A stretch of 64,000 nt of DNA from Colias croceus (GCF_905220415.1 NC_059548.1:7628501-7692500); one strand, 5' to 3'. Shown: positions 23,462 through 35,243, counted from the first letter of the stretch. Translations and numbers: made by a program. Notes: a model not told the origin generated them from the letters alone.

Positions 23462-24124
23462 TGGGTTCGAATAATGCGTTTAGATGATTGTACTTTTAGA
23501 AATAATTTTACTATATATTTAAGAATATTTTTGAATATATTTTGTTCACTTCACATGGTTTATATTATTCATGGCGTAGTAAATTAATTTTACATGAAAC
23601 TTTTGATATTATTATTTCATCAGAAAATTTTGTAGTACGTAGGCTCTTGTACGTAGGTACATATCTACTACTACGTACGATTCGTGATTCAAGTGTGATA
23701 AATAGGTTCTACGATACGCAGATTTTTGATTTATTAGTAGAATGGCCGTGCATAGATGTGAATAAAGGCTGGAAAAGATTGAGTTCAAAAAATTTGGAAT
23801 TTATATTGTTATAGTTTCAGAACAGTTGTAATAATCTGTAGGAATTCGAATTTATTCAGGGGCAAGTTCCAGTTTTACATTGTTCTGTGAATATTTGACC
23901 ATTGTCATTCGATTATGACGGTTAGTCAAATTATCATGATTGAAAGTTTACTAAATTATTATTACCCAATAATTTATATATTACCTAAGTATATTCCATA
24001 ACTAATGCGGTTAATAAACCGTCAATAAAATAAAACAAATAGAAGTATTGCAGACACATGACCCCAATGGATCCTGCCGTAGTTATAATGCTACAGGCAG
24101 TTGCTTTTAGAATAATATAAAAAA

Positions 24125-25634
24125 ATGTGGTAAGTAGATAGCTAAAAAGTAGCATAATATCTTTAAAATAGATGATCATTGTGAAACAACGTATTATATG
24201 GTGAAGAAAGGGTTATCCTATCGTTCTTACAGTTGAGTTCATAAAGGTTATTATAGGTTATTATAATATAATACAAGATAAAGCTCATTTTCAGATGGTA
24301 GAGATTGTGGTAGAGATCATAAGAGATGCACTTTATTTTTATAGTCTCAACAAAAACACGTAGGATTTGTGTTCTTTTTTATCCCATAACAGTCCTACTA
24401 CTATTATAAAGGCGAAAGTTTGTAAGTATGGATGTATCATGTATGGATGTATGGGTGTACGGATGTATGGATGTTTGTTACTCTTTCACGTAAAAACTAC
24501 TGAATGGATTTGAATGAGAGGGTAACTTGGATTAACACATAGGATAGGTTTTATCCCGGAAATCCCACGGGAACGGGAACTATGCGGGTTTTTCTTTGAA
24601 AACGCGGGCGAAGCCGCGGGCGGAAAGCTAGTATTGTCATAATACGTGCATAATTTTAGTATAACCAGTACAGAGGAATACCAATTCGAATACTCTGTTA
24701 CTTTGGACCAGTTTCCAGTTTTAGTACTGCGGAAATACAAAGAGCTAGGAATAAAAGTATATCATCATACCACCATATCTAGGTATAATAATCTACATAC
24801 ATAAGGGTATCATATATAACTGAAAAGTATTTTATAACAAAGTTGTGTAGATATTGATTGATAACAACTTCAAATCGTAAACCTGATCGTGAGCAATTTA
24901 TCTTGTTTGTTTGGGTCGAGTTTTATTTTGCTTTCGCTAGGTGAACAGTAGCCTCCAAATACATACACTCGATTTATTCCAATTTTGCTTTGATTTGTTA
25001 TGAAGTTTTTGTTTATTTTCTTTACCCTAGGCCATAATATTATAGGTAAAATATTCAGCATAGTTTTGAAATAATATAAAACGTCAGACAATATGAAACA
25101 TAAGTTGTATAATACGTAATTTAACTTCAACAAAACTTAATGCATATAGTAATAAAGTTTATAGTTCCATTACGAATTAGCTTGATGATATACCTAGTAA
25201 CAGACTTACAGTCGGTATGGTGTATTTTTTTTGTGACAAACCGACTTAGTAGATAGGTGAGATAATTTATAGGAGTTTAATAAATACTACATCACTGCTA
25301 AGTATCAAAATCCGTCCAGTGGCTTTCGGTTGAAAGGGTAAAGACACATTCATACAAAATTACACGTTTATTAGTAGGATATTATGCCTAAGATTGATGT
25401 ACCTGGTTTCAAAGCATAATTTCACTGATATTAAACTATTGATTTTGTACTGTTTCATTTAGTTTTCGTAACATCATAATTGGCGGCGGTGGAAGCGGTT
25501 GTTGTTTCCCAATACCGAACCCATGTTGCTGCTGCCAATGCTGCTGTGAAGTCATCTGCAAGTGTCTGTGTTGTTTTATCTTTCTTGCCTTGATTGCTGT
25601 GGGAATCTTGATCCTTGCTGATTTGTTGTGTTAG
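24125..25634 (+). CDS. micro-gene E1: 58-aa Cys-rich membrane protein
   Basis: Exon 1 codes only ATGTG (24125-24129) before the donor GTAAGT; an in-frame stop lies four codons upstream. Exon 2 is 25463-25634 after TTTCATTTAG. The product starts MCFRNIII, then G-G-G-G-S-G, a proline-containing cluster of eleven cysteines (residues 15-30), E-V-I-C-K-C-L-C-C, and a hydrophobic helix (about 40-55) ending LADLLC. The segment C-K-C-L-C-C-F aligns with V-K-C-L-C-F of E4. The cysteines could be palmitoylated or bind metal; neither can be told from sequence. A Helitron occupies the intron. First of four tandem genes with the same unusual first exon. No family recognised. Confidence 0.65.
24393..24631 (+). 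mobile_element. Lep1-type Helitron
   Basis: TCCTACTACTATTATAAAGG start, a degenerate (ATGGATGT)n tract, and GAAGCCGCGGGCGGAAAGCTAG end. It lies inside the intron of E1. Confidence 0.85.
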
Positions 25635-25849
25635 TATTTGTTTATTACTATTTAATAATTGTTTATTTATTGTGTTATTAGTAGTTTTAATTTCAATCAG
25701 ATCAATTTCTATTTATCGTTGTTCAATATAGAAAATGATTTCCATTTATTACAATTGTAGCATTATAATTTATAGTAATAGTATATTACCTACTATAATG
25801 CTACAATATAATATATTATTACAGTAATATATTATATTGTAGCAGTCCG

Positions 25850-26022
25850 CCCCGGCTTCACCCGTGGTATGTACATATTATGTTTTCTTTCCTTATGAAC
25901 CATCCTTGTACTTCAAGGAATGTTATAAAAAAAGAATAATCGAAATCGGTCCACCCGTTCACGCGTGATGCCGTGACCAAGGGAAATAGGGATTTATTTT
26001 TATATATACGTATATAGAGATT
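25850..26022 (-). mobile_element. third-type Helitron, reverse, diverged
   Basis: GTCCGCCCCGGCTTCACCCG is the inverted 3' end; the 5' part (TATATATACGTATATAGAGA) is diverged. Boundaries approximate. Confidence 0.6.
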
Positions 26023-26566
26023 ATCTGTGGTATTATATTATTGTAGGTGTTTGCCCTTGGTGATAAAATACAAGTAACTATGTAAAATGTAAGTGGTGTC
26101 GTGAACAGAGATAAGTATAAAAACAAACGTGTTGGTCGTCTAACTAGTAAAATTTTCATCTTGATTTATTGTATAATTTGCTATTACAATACACCTACCG
26201 CGTAAATTCTGCTATTTTTTTATAATGTTATTGCTGACAAAAATGAGTTTCACCACTTGCTGATAAAGTTTAATAAAGTTATTTTTTACGGTGTGGAAGC
26301 GGCTCTAAACACTTATTTAATAGCCATTCAAAATATAATTTACAATTATGTATATACTTACTCTCCTGAAAAGTAACAGCATGTTTTAAAATAAAGTGCA
26401 TGAAAGGCATACAATCTGATTTAGAAAAATATCATTTTGTAAAAGGTTTTTTTGAATGTTCATAGACTAAAATAGACATGAACATTTTTTTTAATGAAGC
26501 TTCTCATCATTAAGATTGAGAAAATAGTTTGATGTGATTTCTATGAACTATAATTTTATTACAGTA

Positions 26567-26806
26567 CTATATTTCCGCCCGCGGCTTCGCCCGCGTTTGC
26601 AAAGGAAAATCCGCATAGTTCCCGTTCCCGTGGGATTTCCGAGATAAAAACTATCCTATGTGTTAATCTAAGTTACCCTCTATAGGTATGTGTGCTAAAT
26701 TTCATTGTAATCGGTTCAGTAGTTTTTACGTGAAAGAGTAACAAACATCCATACATCCATACATCCATACCTACTTACAAACTTTCGCCTTTATAATACC
26801 TATATT
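26567..26806 (-). mobile_element. Lep1-type Helitron, reverse
   Basis: CCGCCCGCGGCTTCGCCCGC inverted end, the shared CATAGTTCCCGTTCCCGTGG block and CTTTCGCCTTTATAATA inverted start. Lies between E1 and E2. Confidence 0.8.
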
Positions 26807-27045
26807 TAGATTTGTTCAATATTCCATACTTATAATATTACCTATAGTTTTACGTTTATTTGCAGGTTCATAGCACATAGTCTACGGTTAGACTACGAAG
26901 GTTTGTACAATTTATGAAAATTAAAACAAATTTGAATGTCATATCACAAAGTTGTCACATGACAATGTCGCGTGTTGTTTATGAAATGGAATAAATAAAA
27001 AATGCGGTCCAACAAAATTTTAAATGAGAACTCAGAAATGAAGTA

Positions 27046-27862
27046 ATGTGGTATGTTACAAAAGCAGCGCAAAGATATATGTTTTTGAATAATAGAATTT
27101 TGAATCCATTTCATAAAATGTATTTTTAAACAGACATTATGTTGAATATGAAGTTTTATTGAAATGTAACTTATGTTACAAGATTTATCGTTTTGTGAAT
27201 CTATCAAAAATATTTTAAAGTAACGTTAGAATTGATTTACTTGTATTTTATTCACGATAAGCATATGGTAGTTCGTGTTTACAATTATATATTTTGGATA
27301 TATTGTCTTCATTTAAGGTTTTACGTAAAATGAAATTGATCTTCTGAAATTTTAATACCAATTTTTAAATTGAGTATGAGTAAAAGTTGCTTCGTTATGT
27401 TATTTCTCTGACGTTTTCTATCAAACACAAGACCAGAGTCAATCAAAAACTGTTGTATGTTTAATAAATTATTGCTCTACAAAGCTAAAGCTATATAGTA
27501 AATCTTATATTATTAATACCTACTCTTTTTTTCAGCTGGGGTAACGTGTATATCAGCAATGATGCTATAAGTACCGTAGCACAGATAATCTTTTGTGTAG
27601 TTTTCTGCGCCCTCGGCCTCATAGCCTTGTTCGTCCTGGTAATTAGTGACGTTATTTGTAAGTAAACAATGTATTTAGTTATTATAGTTAATTAGTATAC
27701 CGGAGTTTTCTGATTGTGTCTATTTTTCTTTCGTCAATATTCCTGCTGTCCTGAGTCGAGTCTAATTAAAAGTTTAAGCACATGCCACTTGTTTGATAGT
27801 AAATGCTTGTGATCAAAACACAGATAGATATGAATTTATTGAATATTTTTTATGTTTCAGAG
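27046..27862 (+). CDS. micro-gene E2: 42-aa membrane protein, split stop codon
   Basis: Exon 1 codes ATGTG (27046-27050) before GTATGT. Exon 2 is 27536-27657 after TTTTTTTCAG, with donor GTAAGT. It reads MCWGNVYISND, then a helix (about residues 17-38; Q-I-I-F-C-V-V-F-C then L-F-V-L-V) and SDVI. Exon 2 ends with a single T. Joined to the acceptor TGTTTCAG at 27860 it makes TAG, so the stop codon is split by the intron. The tandem AG one step further (CAGAG) would instead add L-K-T before TAA. AATAAA near 28027 suits a 3' UTR exon starting at 27861. WGNVYI aligns loosely with FRNIII of E1. Confidence 0.6.
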
Positions 27863-28481
27863 TGAAAACGTAACGTGATGTTGAAAAGCGAAATGTATGG
27901 ACGTATATTGACGTGGAAAAAAGATCTACATGTAATGGATAACATGTTTATTTATTTCGATATACATTTTTGTGGTTTTTATGTAAATTGTGCTTCTATT
28001 TTTAATAATGCTTCTGTGATACGTTTAATAAAGTTTGCATCAGAGTTCTCATAGATTTTTTATTGGTTAAATGAATAATACCTTTTACTAAAATAATTTT
28101 CCCTTATAGAATTGTTATAGCCATTGTACAATGTACATACGATTAAATCAATTTTTTTTAGGATAATTTAATTATATCTACTATAATATTACAGCCGATA
28201 GTTGAAAAATAATAAATATCTGTAAATGTCGTCTTATGCTTAAAATATGGTAGGTATATGTAAAATATTTCCTCCATGAGCATCTATAAGTACTTTTATA
28301 GTGAAATCTTCTTCCTTTTTTGACAAAACTATACAGGGATATATAAGAACTCTTCTTAATATTTCTTCATAGAGCACAGACGTGTCACAATTCACATGTC
28401 TCTTTGATTCTTATCACTATTGCCTCATGTTCCCTGTATCAAATAAATTTTATTGAAAATGAATCCGATTTAACAGTAACT

Positions 28482-28730
28482 ATGTGGTAAGTAACAACCT
28501 TCGGTAGAGTCATCGTGTTCTCTCTAAAGTCTCAGTATTGCGATGATACACGCAATCTAAGATACACGCATTGTCATTGCAGATAAATTTACTAAATTGT
28601 TTCTCCTTTCAGTTATTGCTGTGCACATCTAGCAAAGTTCCTTTGCTTCTTAATACCAATGGTAATAGCTGTCATGGTCGGCACATTTCTTTACAATCAC
28701 ATAAAGTCTGTTCGAAATGACTTACCGTAA
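28482..28730 (+). CDS. micro-gene E3: 40-aa membrane protein
   Basis: Exon 1 codes ATGTG (28482-28486) before GTAAGT. Exon 2 coding part is 28613-28730 after CTCCTTTCAG. The product starts MCYCCAHLAKFL, continues as one helix (C-F-L-I-P-M-V-I-A-V-M-V-G-T-F) and ends with a basic tail N-H-I-K-S-V-R-N-D-L-P. It is about 80 percent identical to E4. A donor in the UTR (GTGAGT at 28800) and an acceptor (TTTTTTCCAG, exon from 29018) indicate a third, non-coding exon, also present in E4. No upstream in-frame stop was found close to the ATG, unlike E1, E2 and E4. Confidence 0.7.
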
Positions 28731-29718
28731 CGAGATTTCTATATTTCCATAGCTTTTATGTGGCAACAATGGAAAATTGGCTTATTATAAAGTACACATG
28801 TGAGTTATTGTTGAGTTTTCCCTTTATCTGTTTAGTGAAATTGTTAGGCGTAAATCACGTGCTCGGTGCTCTTTATATTTCATGTATGATTCTTTGAATA
28901 ATTGAAAAATATTCAATGAGTTTCAATGAATTAAATAGTGTTTTATGTATTATTATTATATCTTATGAACTAGATAGTAATTTTGATTTCTAAGTTTCAT
29001 CAAGATATTTTTTCCAGATGCAATCTTCATGAATCGTGTTTTATAACGTGTATCGTTGGTGGGTTGGAAAATGTTACTATTTTTAGTACTTGTGAATATA
29101 AGTAAAGTAGGTACCATCATAAATCAATTTCTTTTTGTTAATATCAATATAAAACAACATAATTACACAATAAATAACCGCCTTGCATTCCGCCACCTTA
29201 TTATATTTGCATGATTATTATTAAATTGGAATTCATACTCTATAATAACTGACATAATTATGAGTATTTATATTTTATGAAGAAAAATGGTTGTGTTTGA
29301 AGCCAATAATTGAACAATATTCAATCAGTAGGCATTAATATAAATAGCCTTATCAATGGTGCTTAATTAAGTAAAAATTGATGGAACAACTCGTATCATT
29401 CTTATAGTTTTCATTTAATTATTATTGGATTTTACTTTATTTGCATGTACACATATTGTTATTGTGAATTTCAACATTGTCTATATATAATTCTTGTTTC
29501 ATGTAAAAGATGAGATAAAAGTCGAAATTTGCAGGACATAGAGCTCAACTTTTTTTTTGCCTTATAAAATTGTAGTACCTACCTATCTCTTTTTAATTTT
29601 TCTTCATAGAGAATAGAGATAACTCTATGACTCTACGATTTAATATTGGTCCACATTGGTCATTCAAAAGTTGTGTCATTCAAAGAGAGTGGAAAATATT
29701 TGGGTTTAGCCTTGTACT

Positions 29719-30274
29719 ATGTGGTGAGTAAAGCGTATGTATGGTAAAGCAATGCAAATCGTAAAGATATTTTTCACAAGAATACTAGGTATTATTACTT
29801 TTATTACTAGGTTACTTGTATTATTACTAGGTTAATTTACTTCTAAGTTTTCCTCTAATAAATATTCTTTAGGTACCTAGTTGTTATACCTGTACTCAGA
29901 CCTTTTAACAAACATCCCAAAAATACAAAAGTTAATACCCATTGATACCCATATAGGTATCTATAAACACCTGTGATAAACACGCAGTGGAATGTCTTCT
30001 CGTGGGTTTGTAAACAATATCGTTGGTTTCATGACACAAATGAGATATTATACCGATAACCGAATGCATGGACGTAGAAAAGAACCTATTTTCCTACGTC
30101 CTTGACCTAAGTCTATGACCGAGTGTATGTTTTGTATGGTATCTATTTATTTTCAGTTTCTGCTTTGTAGATATAGTGAAGTGCCTTTGCTTCTTGATTC
30201 CAATGGTAATAGCTGTCATGGTTGGTACATTCCTTTACAATCACATAAAGGCAGTAAGAAAAGATATACCTTAA
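29719..30274 (+). CDS. micro-gene E4: 40-aa membrane protein
   Basis: Exon 1 codes ATGTG (29719-29723) before GTGAGT, with an in-frame TAG four codons upstream. Exon 2 is 30157-30274 after TTATTTTCAG. The product starts MCFCFVDIVKCL, has the same helix as E3 and ends N-H-I-K-A-V-R-K-D-I-P. The 3' UTR is homologous to E3 (GTGAGTTGTTGAGTTTTCC), with a donor at 30329 and a third exon from 30537, then AATAAA near 30695-30715. E3 and E4 are a recent tandem duplication covering exons, introns and UTR. Confidence 0.72.
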
Positions 30275-30536
30275 CAAGAGCCTACCTTCCTTATAATAAC
30301 GGGATACTGACATAGTGCAGAGTTTAATGTGAGTTGTTGAGTTTTCCTTTTAAATACAATTTTAGTGAATTTTTTAGCGATAAATCGAACCTATGCTCTT
30401 TTTACTTCATGTAATAATAGTTTTTGGAAAGTGTAGTAGAACAGTTCTAATGAAAGTAGATTTTTTTTTACGTTTTTTAGTAAATGCTAAAAGAACACCA
30501 ATACAATTTTTTAACATTTGATTTTTCAATTTTCAG

Positions 30537-30720
30537 GGAACTACAATATTTGCGATGGTGTTTTATAGTGTGTATTGTTCTAGTGTGTACAACGTTATTA
30601 TTTATTTTATAAATAAGTAAAGAACCTTCATACCTCCGTTTGTTTTTTAACAGTAATACAGAACACATTGATACCTAATATTCGCATTATTTAAATAAAA
30701 CCATGAATAAAATAAAATTG
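30537..30720 (+). other. E4 third exon, mainly 3' UTR
   Basis: The acceptor TTTTTCAATTTTCAG precedes a segment related to the E3 segment from 29018. If joined directly to ATGTG it would read a 26-residue hydrophobic peptide (MWELQYLRWCF...). The E3 equivalent would stop at once (ATG TGA), so UTR is the better reading. Poly(A) signals follow. Confidence 0.4.
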
Positions 30721-31432
30721 ATGACAAAAACGTAGAATTTATTTCACATTCCATTAAGAATAATGATTGTCTCCGAACAAGCGAGTAATCGGAAACAATA
30801 TACCATCAGTTATGATATAAACACGCATCATCAATAAGTAATTAATTGAGAAAATCCGCTTGTTTTATACTGAATTTTTAATGAAGATAAACGCTTGTAA
30901 AAGATAATTAATGTTTCCCTCTCATAATACTACAATTAATTAACTTTTTTGTTCAAATATCAATAATGAAATATGCACTCATGAAGTGCGTAAACATATT
31001 TTAATTGTAAAATCATTGAGAGGAAATTTTTCGTCTTTAATTGAGAATAATTGAAAGTCTGATATTTAACTGAATGGTTGAGAAGATATGATTAATTTTC
31101 CATACTCTTTTTCATTAAAGGTCCTCAAGAAATGTGATCTTTTTAAGCTCATATTTTAAGCTATAATAGCGAATGTAAAGTACTGTACATTCGCTCCATA
31201 TAACTAATAAGTAACGTATATAACATTTAAATAATACACAATTGTGTTTTAAAATATATCCTAGCTACAAATTCAATTATCGTTCTGTCCAATCAAACGG
31301 ATACATAGCAAACAAAGCAAGTGGTCACACCATGCACCAGACCGAATTGAATTGGACAAAGCGCATTTCATTATCGAATCGGATATACTATACACCTGTA
31401 TGTAGGTACCTATGTAGCAATACGTTGGATAT
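30721..31432. other. intergenic, nothing seen
   Basis: AT-rich, no exon-like frame or repeat boundary recognised. Confidence 0.4.
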
Positions 31433-31685
31433 TACAAAAACCGGCCAAGTGCGAGTCGGACTCGCGACGAAGGGTTCCGTACTATGGGGACCCCCCCTCA
31501 ATATTTATATTTTTTAATTTTTAGTATTTGTTGTTATAGCGGCAACGGAAATACATAATTTATGAAAATTTCAGCTTTAAAGCTATCACGATTTATGAGA
31601 TACAACCTGAAGACAGACAGACATACAACGAAGTCTCAGTAATAGGGTCCCGTTTTACCCTTTCGCTACGGAACCCTAAAAATAG
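31433..31685 (+). mobile_element. dispersed CGGCCAAGTGCGAGTCGG element
   Basis: Starts TACAAAAACCGGCCAAGTGC and ends CTACGGAACCCTAAAAATAG. GGGTTCCGTA near the start and TACGGAACCC near the end are inverted, so it may be a MITE. I know this sequence as highly repeated in moths and butterflies. Confidence 0.7.
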
Positions 31686-31689
31686 GGCA

Positions 31690-32622
31690 GCTAAATTTCA
31701 AGTGAGTTGTCAATTTTCACACGTCGCGTCGCATGCGACACGTTTGACCCGTGTTAATGCAATCGCTTGAAGGCTGTTTGGCGTTTGAAATTTGAAAACA
31801 AACGGGATGGAATTGAATTCTTTTGGTTAAGAGAATCGTTTGGGAAAAGGTATTAATAGGTGTTCATTTAATGAATGATAATATTTTTTTTATTTTTCAC
31901 ACATTTAAAAAGTGCATGCTATAGAGAAGCAAAACATAAAGTAACAAAAACAACAATTATACATTATATAATGTTATATACGAGTATCTAATAAGTAATA
32001 TATCACAGTCATACCTATATGTCTAAGTACGAAATCAATTTTGACTGTGCCATTCATAAGATATTAAACAGTTTCCTTGAAAATTCCAAAGGAAACCACG
32101 AATATTCCTCTTGAGAAATTTACACGGTAGATATGCTATATTATTACATTATTTCTATTAAATATTAGGAAAAATTATAGTATCTCATTAAATTTGGTCA
32201 AAGATTTAAATATCTTATGCTGTCTTCATTTTGGCACTAAAATTTAAGGTTAGAAAAAAATATTATTCAATATTCCATAATTGTGTTACTTTTGGGAACT
32301 TCTGTTGCGCTTAAAGCAAACAAAACCGCGGACGAAAGTCTAGGTAAGTATTTAAAACGTAATACCACGGGTAATACATTGTACAGAATGAATAAATCAA
32401 TGGATTAAAATGTTTAAATCTTACAAAGCGTTTCTAGAGGACGCTTCACGCTCCGATTGAGATAAAAGTATTGCAAGAACCTTTCTCACTAAACAATACC
32501 GACTACTACTTATGTACTTTTTGTCATGGAATCTTTTATTATTTACACATTGGACCATTGGTTGAATGCTTCTTTCGATATTTTTAATATGTTTGATTGT
32601 ACTTGTATTTATCGGTAGTTAC
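31690..32622. other. intergenic, nothing seen
   Basis: No exon or RNA gene supported. Confidence 0.4.
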
Positions 32623-33148
32623 TAGTGATGCAACGAATACTACTTTTACGAATACGAATACGAATATCAAACCTACTATTCGGCGAATACGAATACGAAT
32701 ACGAATATCTAGCCTTGGTAATAAAAGACTTATTTATTTAATGAATGTTTACTCTTCTAATAATTAAAATTTACAATAGGCAAATTTTTATTTAAAAAAA
32801 CATAAAATTCGTAGTATTTCTGGTTTTAGGCGATTTTTTTTTCAGTCTGGATGTTTCCAGGCGTTGAAAAAAGTCTTTCCGAAGCGACTGTACATGGCTT
32901 CAGTGAAAAATATTGTTGGGCGAGTTTTTTCTGACTTGGAAATTGGACATCTTCTCGCCAAAAGGCCAGTGGATCAGCAGTCTCTGCACACGTCATATTT
33001 TTTCGCGTGATTTTTAAATTTGTAGTAAATAGTTGCGTAAGAAAATATTCGTTTTTAAAAATTGGTATATTCGCCGAATACGAATATTCGGTAAATGTCT
33101 ACTATTCGGCGAATACGAATATTCGTATTCGTATTCGTTGCATCACTA
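32623..33148. mobile_element. hAT element with perfect 8 bp target duplication
   Basis: The termini are TAGTGATGCAACGAATAC and its inverse, flanked by GTAGTTAC at 32615-32622 and 33149-33156. Subterminal ACGAAT/ATTCGT repeats follow each end. An 8 bp duplication and this terminus are typical of the hAT superfamily. Confidence 0.92.
32826..32975 (-). pseudogene. hAT transposase C-terminal dimerisation remnant
   Basis: The minus strand reads DPLAFWRED, then K-K-L-A-Q-Q-Y-F-S, then CTVASERLFSTPGNI and a stop. The S-E-R-L-F-S core is the diagnostic hAT dimerisation motif. Only the last 50 or so codons remain, so the element is an internally deleted derivative. Confidence 0.85.
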
Positions 33149-33156
33149 GTAGTTAC

Positions 33157-34819
33157 CTACTTAAACACAGTATTTATATTTAATACACAAATCTTTGGTG
33201 TCTCATGAATCAAAGAAAAAATGGTACATAATAAAGCTTTACTAACTAAAAACAAAATATTAACTTTATCACGAGTATAATGCCTGTGTGCACGAGCTAA
33301 ATAGCCAGGGGTTTGTGAACCGCATAGCTCAGAGCAAATTTACACTACGTTGCAAGCTTCAACGGAAAAAAGAGAATATCTCTGTATCTATAGACCTTTA
33401 TAGACCTTTGAAAAAAATAAAGCTATGTTCCCTCTGAATATATCATATCACATTTATTATTTTTTTTTCAAATCTGTATCAGTATTTTGCTATATTGGCA
33501 CATGTAAGAGATAAAAATGATCTTTCATAAACCAATTTGGAATGAGTCTCTTTTTAAGCTATTGCATAGCTTTTATCGCGGGCCTTGAGCGCGGGGACCG
33601 AATCGAGAAATTCCGTAACGTTAAAACCTCACGCTCCCCACTCCGACGGGCGGAGGTGTGGCTTGAAGGCATAGCATGCAATAACTTTACCGCGGCAGTA
33701 CCCGAGTGCCATACGTCGTTTTTTTATAGTTTCATGCTCGCTTTTAAGATAATTGATAGATGCATTCTACTACATACATACTACAAAATATTTTACAAAC
33801 TTGGCTGCTCAGCTTATGCTTTAGTTTCAGAAACATCATGTTTCGTCCGTGAACTATGCAACTCGTAAACTACTTACTCTTTACCAGACGATGCTTAAAT
33901 TCACGTCGAACATTACATACTCCAACATACATTATACTCGCCATGATAATAGCGTTTTCCAGATTAATAAAAGGCAATTCAATAAGCAATAAATCTGTAT
34001 AAAAAGGTAAGCCAGCCGGATCTAATTGGAGAAATAAATTAACGCTAGAGATTTCGATGAGTGCAGCTGTGGCCAGAGCTCAGGGAATACAAAACTAAAC
34101 AAGGCTGAAAGAACGGCCACAAACAATGGTTAGGTAAATAACAACCTTTTTGTTTCATGCCATTCACATTTGCTCTTTGAGCACATTCAGGTAAATGTTA
34201 TGCGGCCTAATTTATGTGTGTTAAAATGCTGAAAAAGTAGGTAGGTATGAGCTTATTTTTGTTTGCAGTTCGTAAACATACAAAATGTGGCCACTACAAT
34301 CCAGAATAGACTAATAAAATAAAATAATTATTTTATACCTGCTCATCAAACGCCCTAATGGTTCTTGCCTTGTTTCAAATTAATCTAACATAATATTAAT
34401 GATTTGAAGATTATTAATTGTGATAGGCACATAGAGATAAACAAATGCAAATTCATACTACTTAACAATAACTTATCTTTATATAAGTATCTAGGTATCT
34501 AAATAATCTGATTATCCATTCATTTTTTCAAAACTAAAAACCCGATATCGTTTAAAATTCGATAGAAAAATAATTAAATAAATAGCTGTTTTTAATATAA
34601 ATATTACAAGTGAGGCCTTAAAATTTTCAATAGGTATCCTATGACAATGAATTAAAACAACAGTGCTGGCATCGCATCACTGAGCATTTCTTTGAATATT
34701 GCTTTTCATTCCATGGACTGACATTATTAATTTTTTGTACAGATTTAATTTACATTACAGAAATAAGAAAAACATAGAAATGCTTTGTAGATTACTAATG
34801 AAATATTTAACTTTATGAA
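33157..34819. other. intergenic with one hairpin repeat
   Basis: Apart from the repeat at 33546-33727, no supported exon. The 108-codon frame starting at 33542 lies across that repeat and is not a gene. Confidence 0.4.
33546..33727 (+). repeat. 180 bp hairpin-bounded repeat, copy 1
   Basis: Unusually GC-rich for the window, bounded by AAGCTATTGCATAGC and, inverted near the far end, GCATGCAATAACTTTACCGC. It ends in a T7 run, and the copy at 46702-46881 is about 90 percent identical. Could be a short pol III-type retroelement or a MITE. Confidence 0.7.
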
Positions 34820-35078
34820 TCCATACTAATATCACCTAATATGTATTATAAATGCGAAAGTAACTCAGTCCGTCTGTCTGTTACTCAATCACGCCTAAAC
34901 TACTGAACCAATTTTCATGAAATTTGGTATGGAAATATTTTGATACCCGAGAAAGGACATAGGCTACTTTTTACCCCGCGGGGACATAGGATAGGTTTTA
35001 TCCCGGTAATCCCACGGGAACTGGAACTATGCGGGTTTCTCTTTGACTGTGCGGGCGAAGCTGCGGGCGGAAAGCTAG
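34820..35078 (+). mobile_element. Lep1-type Helitron
   Basis: TCCATACTAATATCACC start, with a small internal duplication (ATATGTATTATAAATGCG), and GAAGCTGCGGGCGGAAAGCTAG end. Confidence 0.85.
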
Positions 35079-35219
35079 TATGCAATAAATTCAATCCTCT
35101 ACGCATCTAATTATAAACTTTAGCGTTAGCTACTATTAAGTATTCTTTGGTAGAGGTGATACATGTTTTGTTTATAATAATTAATGAATAAAAACAATTT
35201 TGGACACGTAAGCAACACG

Positions 35220-35243
35220 AGATGATGATGATGATGATGATAA
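35220..35243 (+). repeat. (GAT)n microsatellite
   Basis: Seven GAT units with one interruption. It gives an artificial poly-histidine frame on the minus strand. Confidence 0.9.

Noticed and set aside
23985..24179. Minus-strand hydrophobic frame opposite E1 exon 1
   Set aside because: Overlaps the E1 start on the other strand, has no motif of the A-D family and no clear splice pair.
24870..25133. Minus-strand 87-codon frame ending K-L-L-T-I-R-F-T-I
   Set aside because: The ending recalls genes B and C, but there is no convincing acceptor, start codon or anchor exon.
26869..26904. 35 nt segment between TTTGCAG and GTTTGT as an extra exon of E2
   Set aside because: Phase would force an early stop in the helix exon; the ATGTG exon gives the open frame.
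30537..30612. Alternative 26-residue peptide from E4 exon 3
   Set aside because: The E3 counterpart would terminate immediately, so the segment is better read as UTR.
33542..33868. 108-codon frame as a protein
   Set aside because: It overlays the 180 bp hairpin repeat that recurs at 46702.
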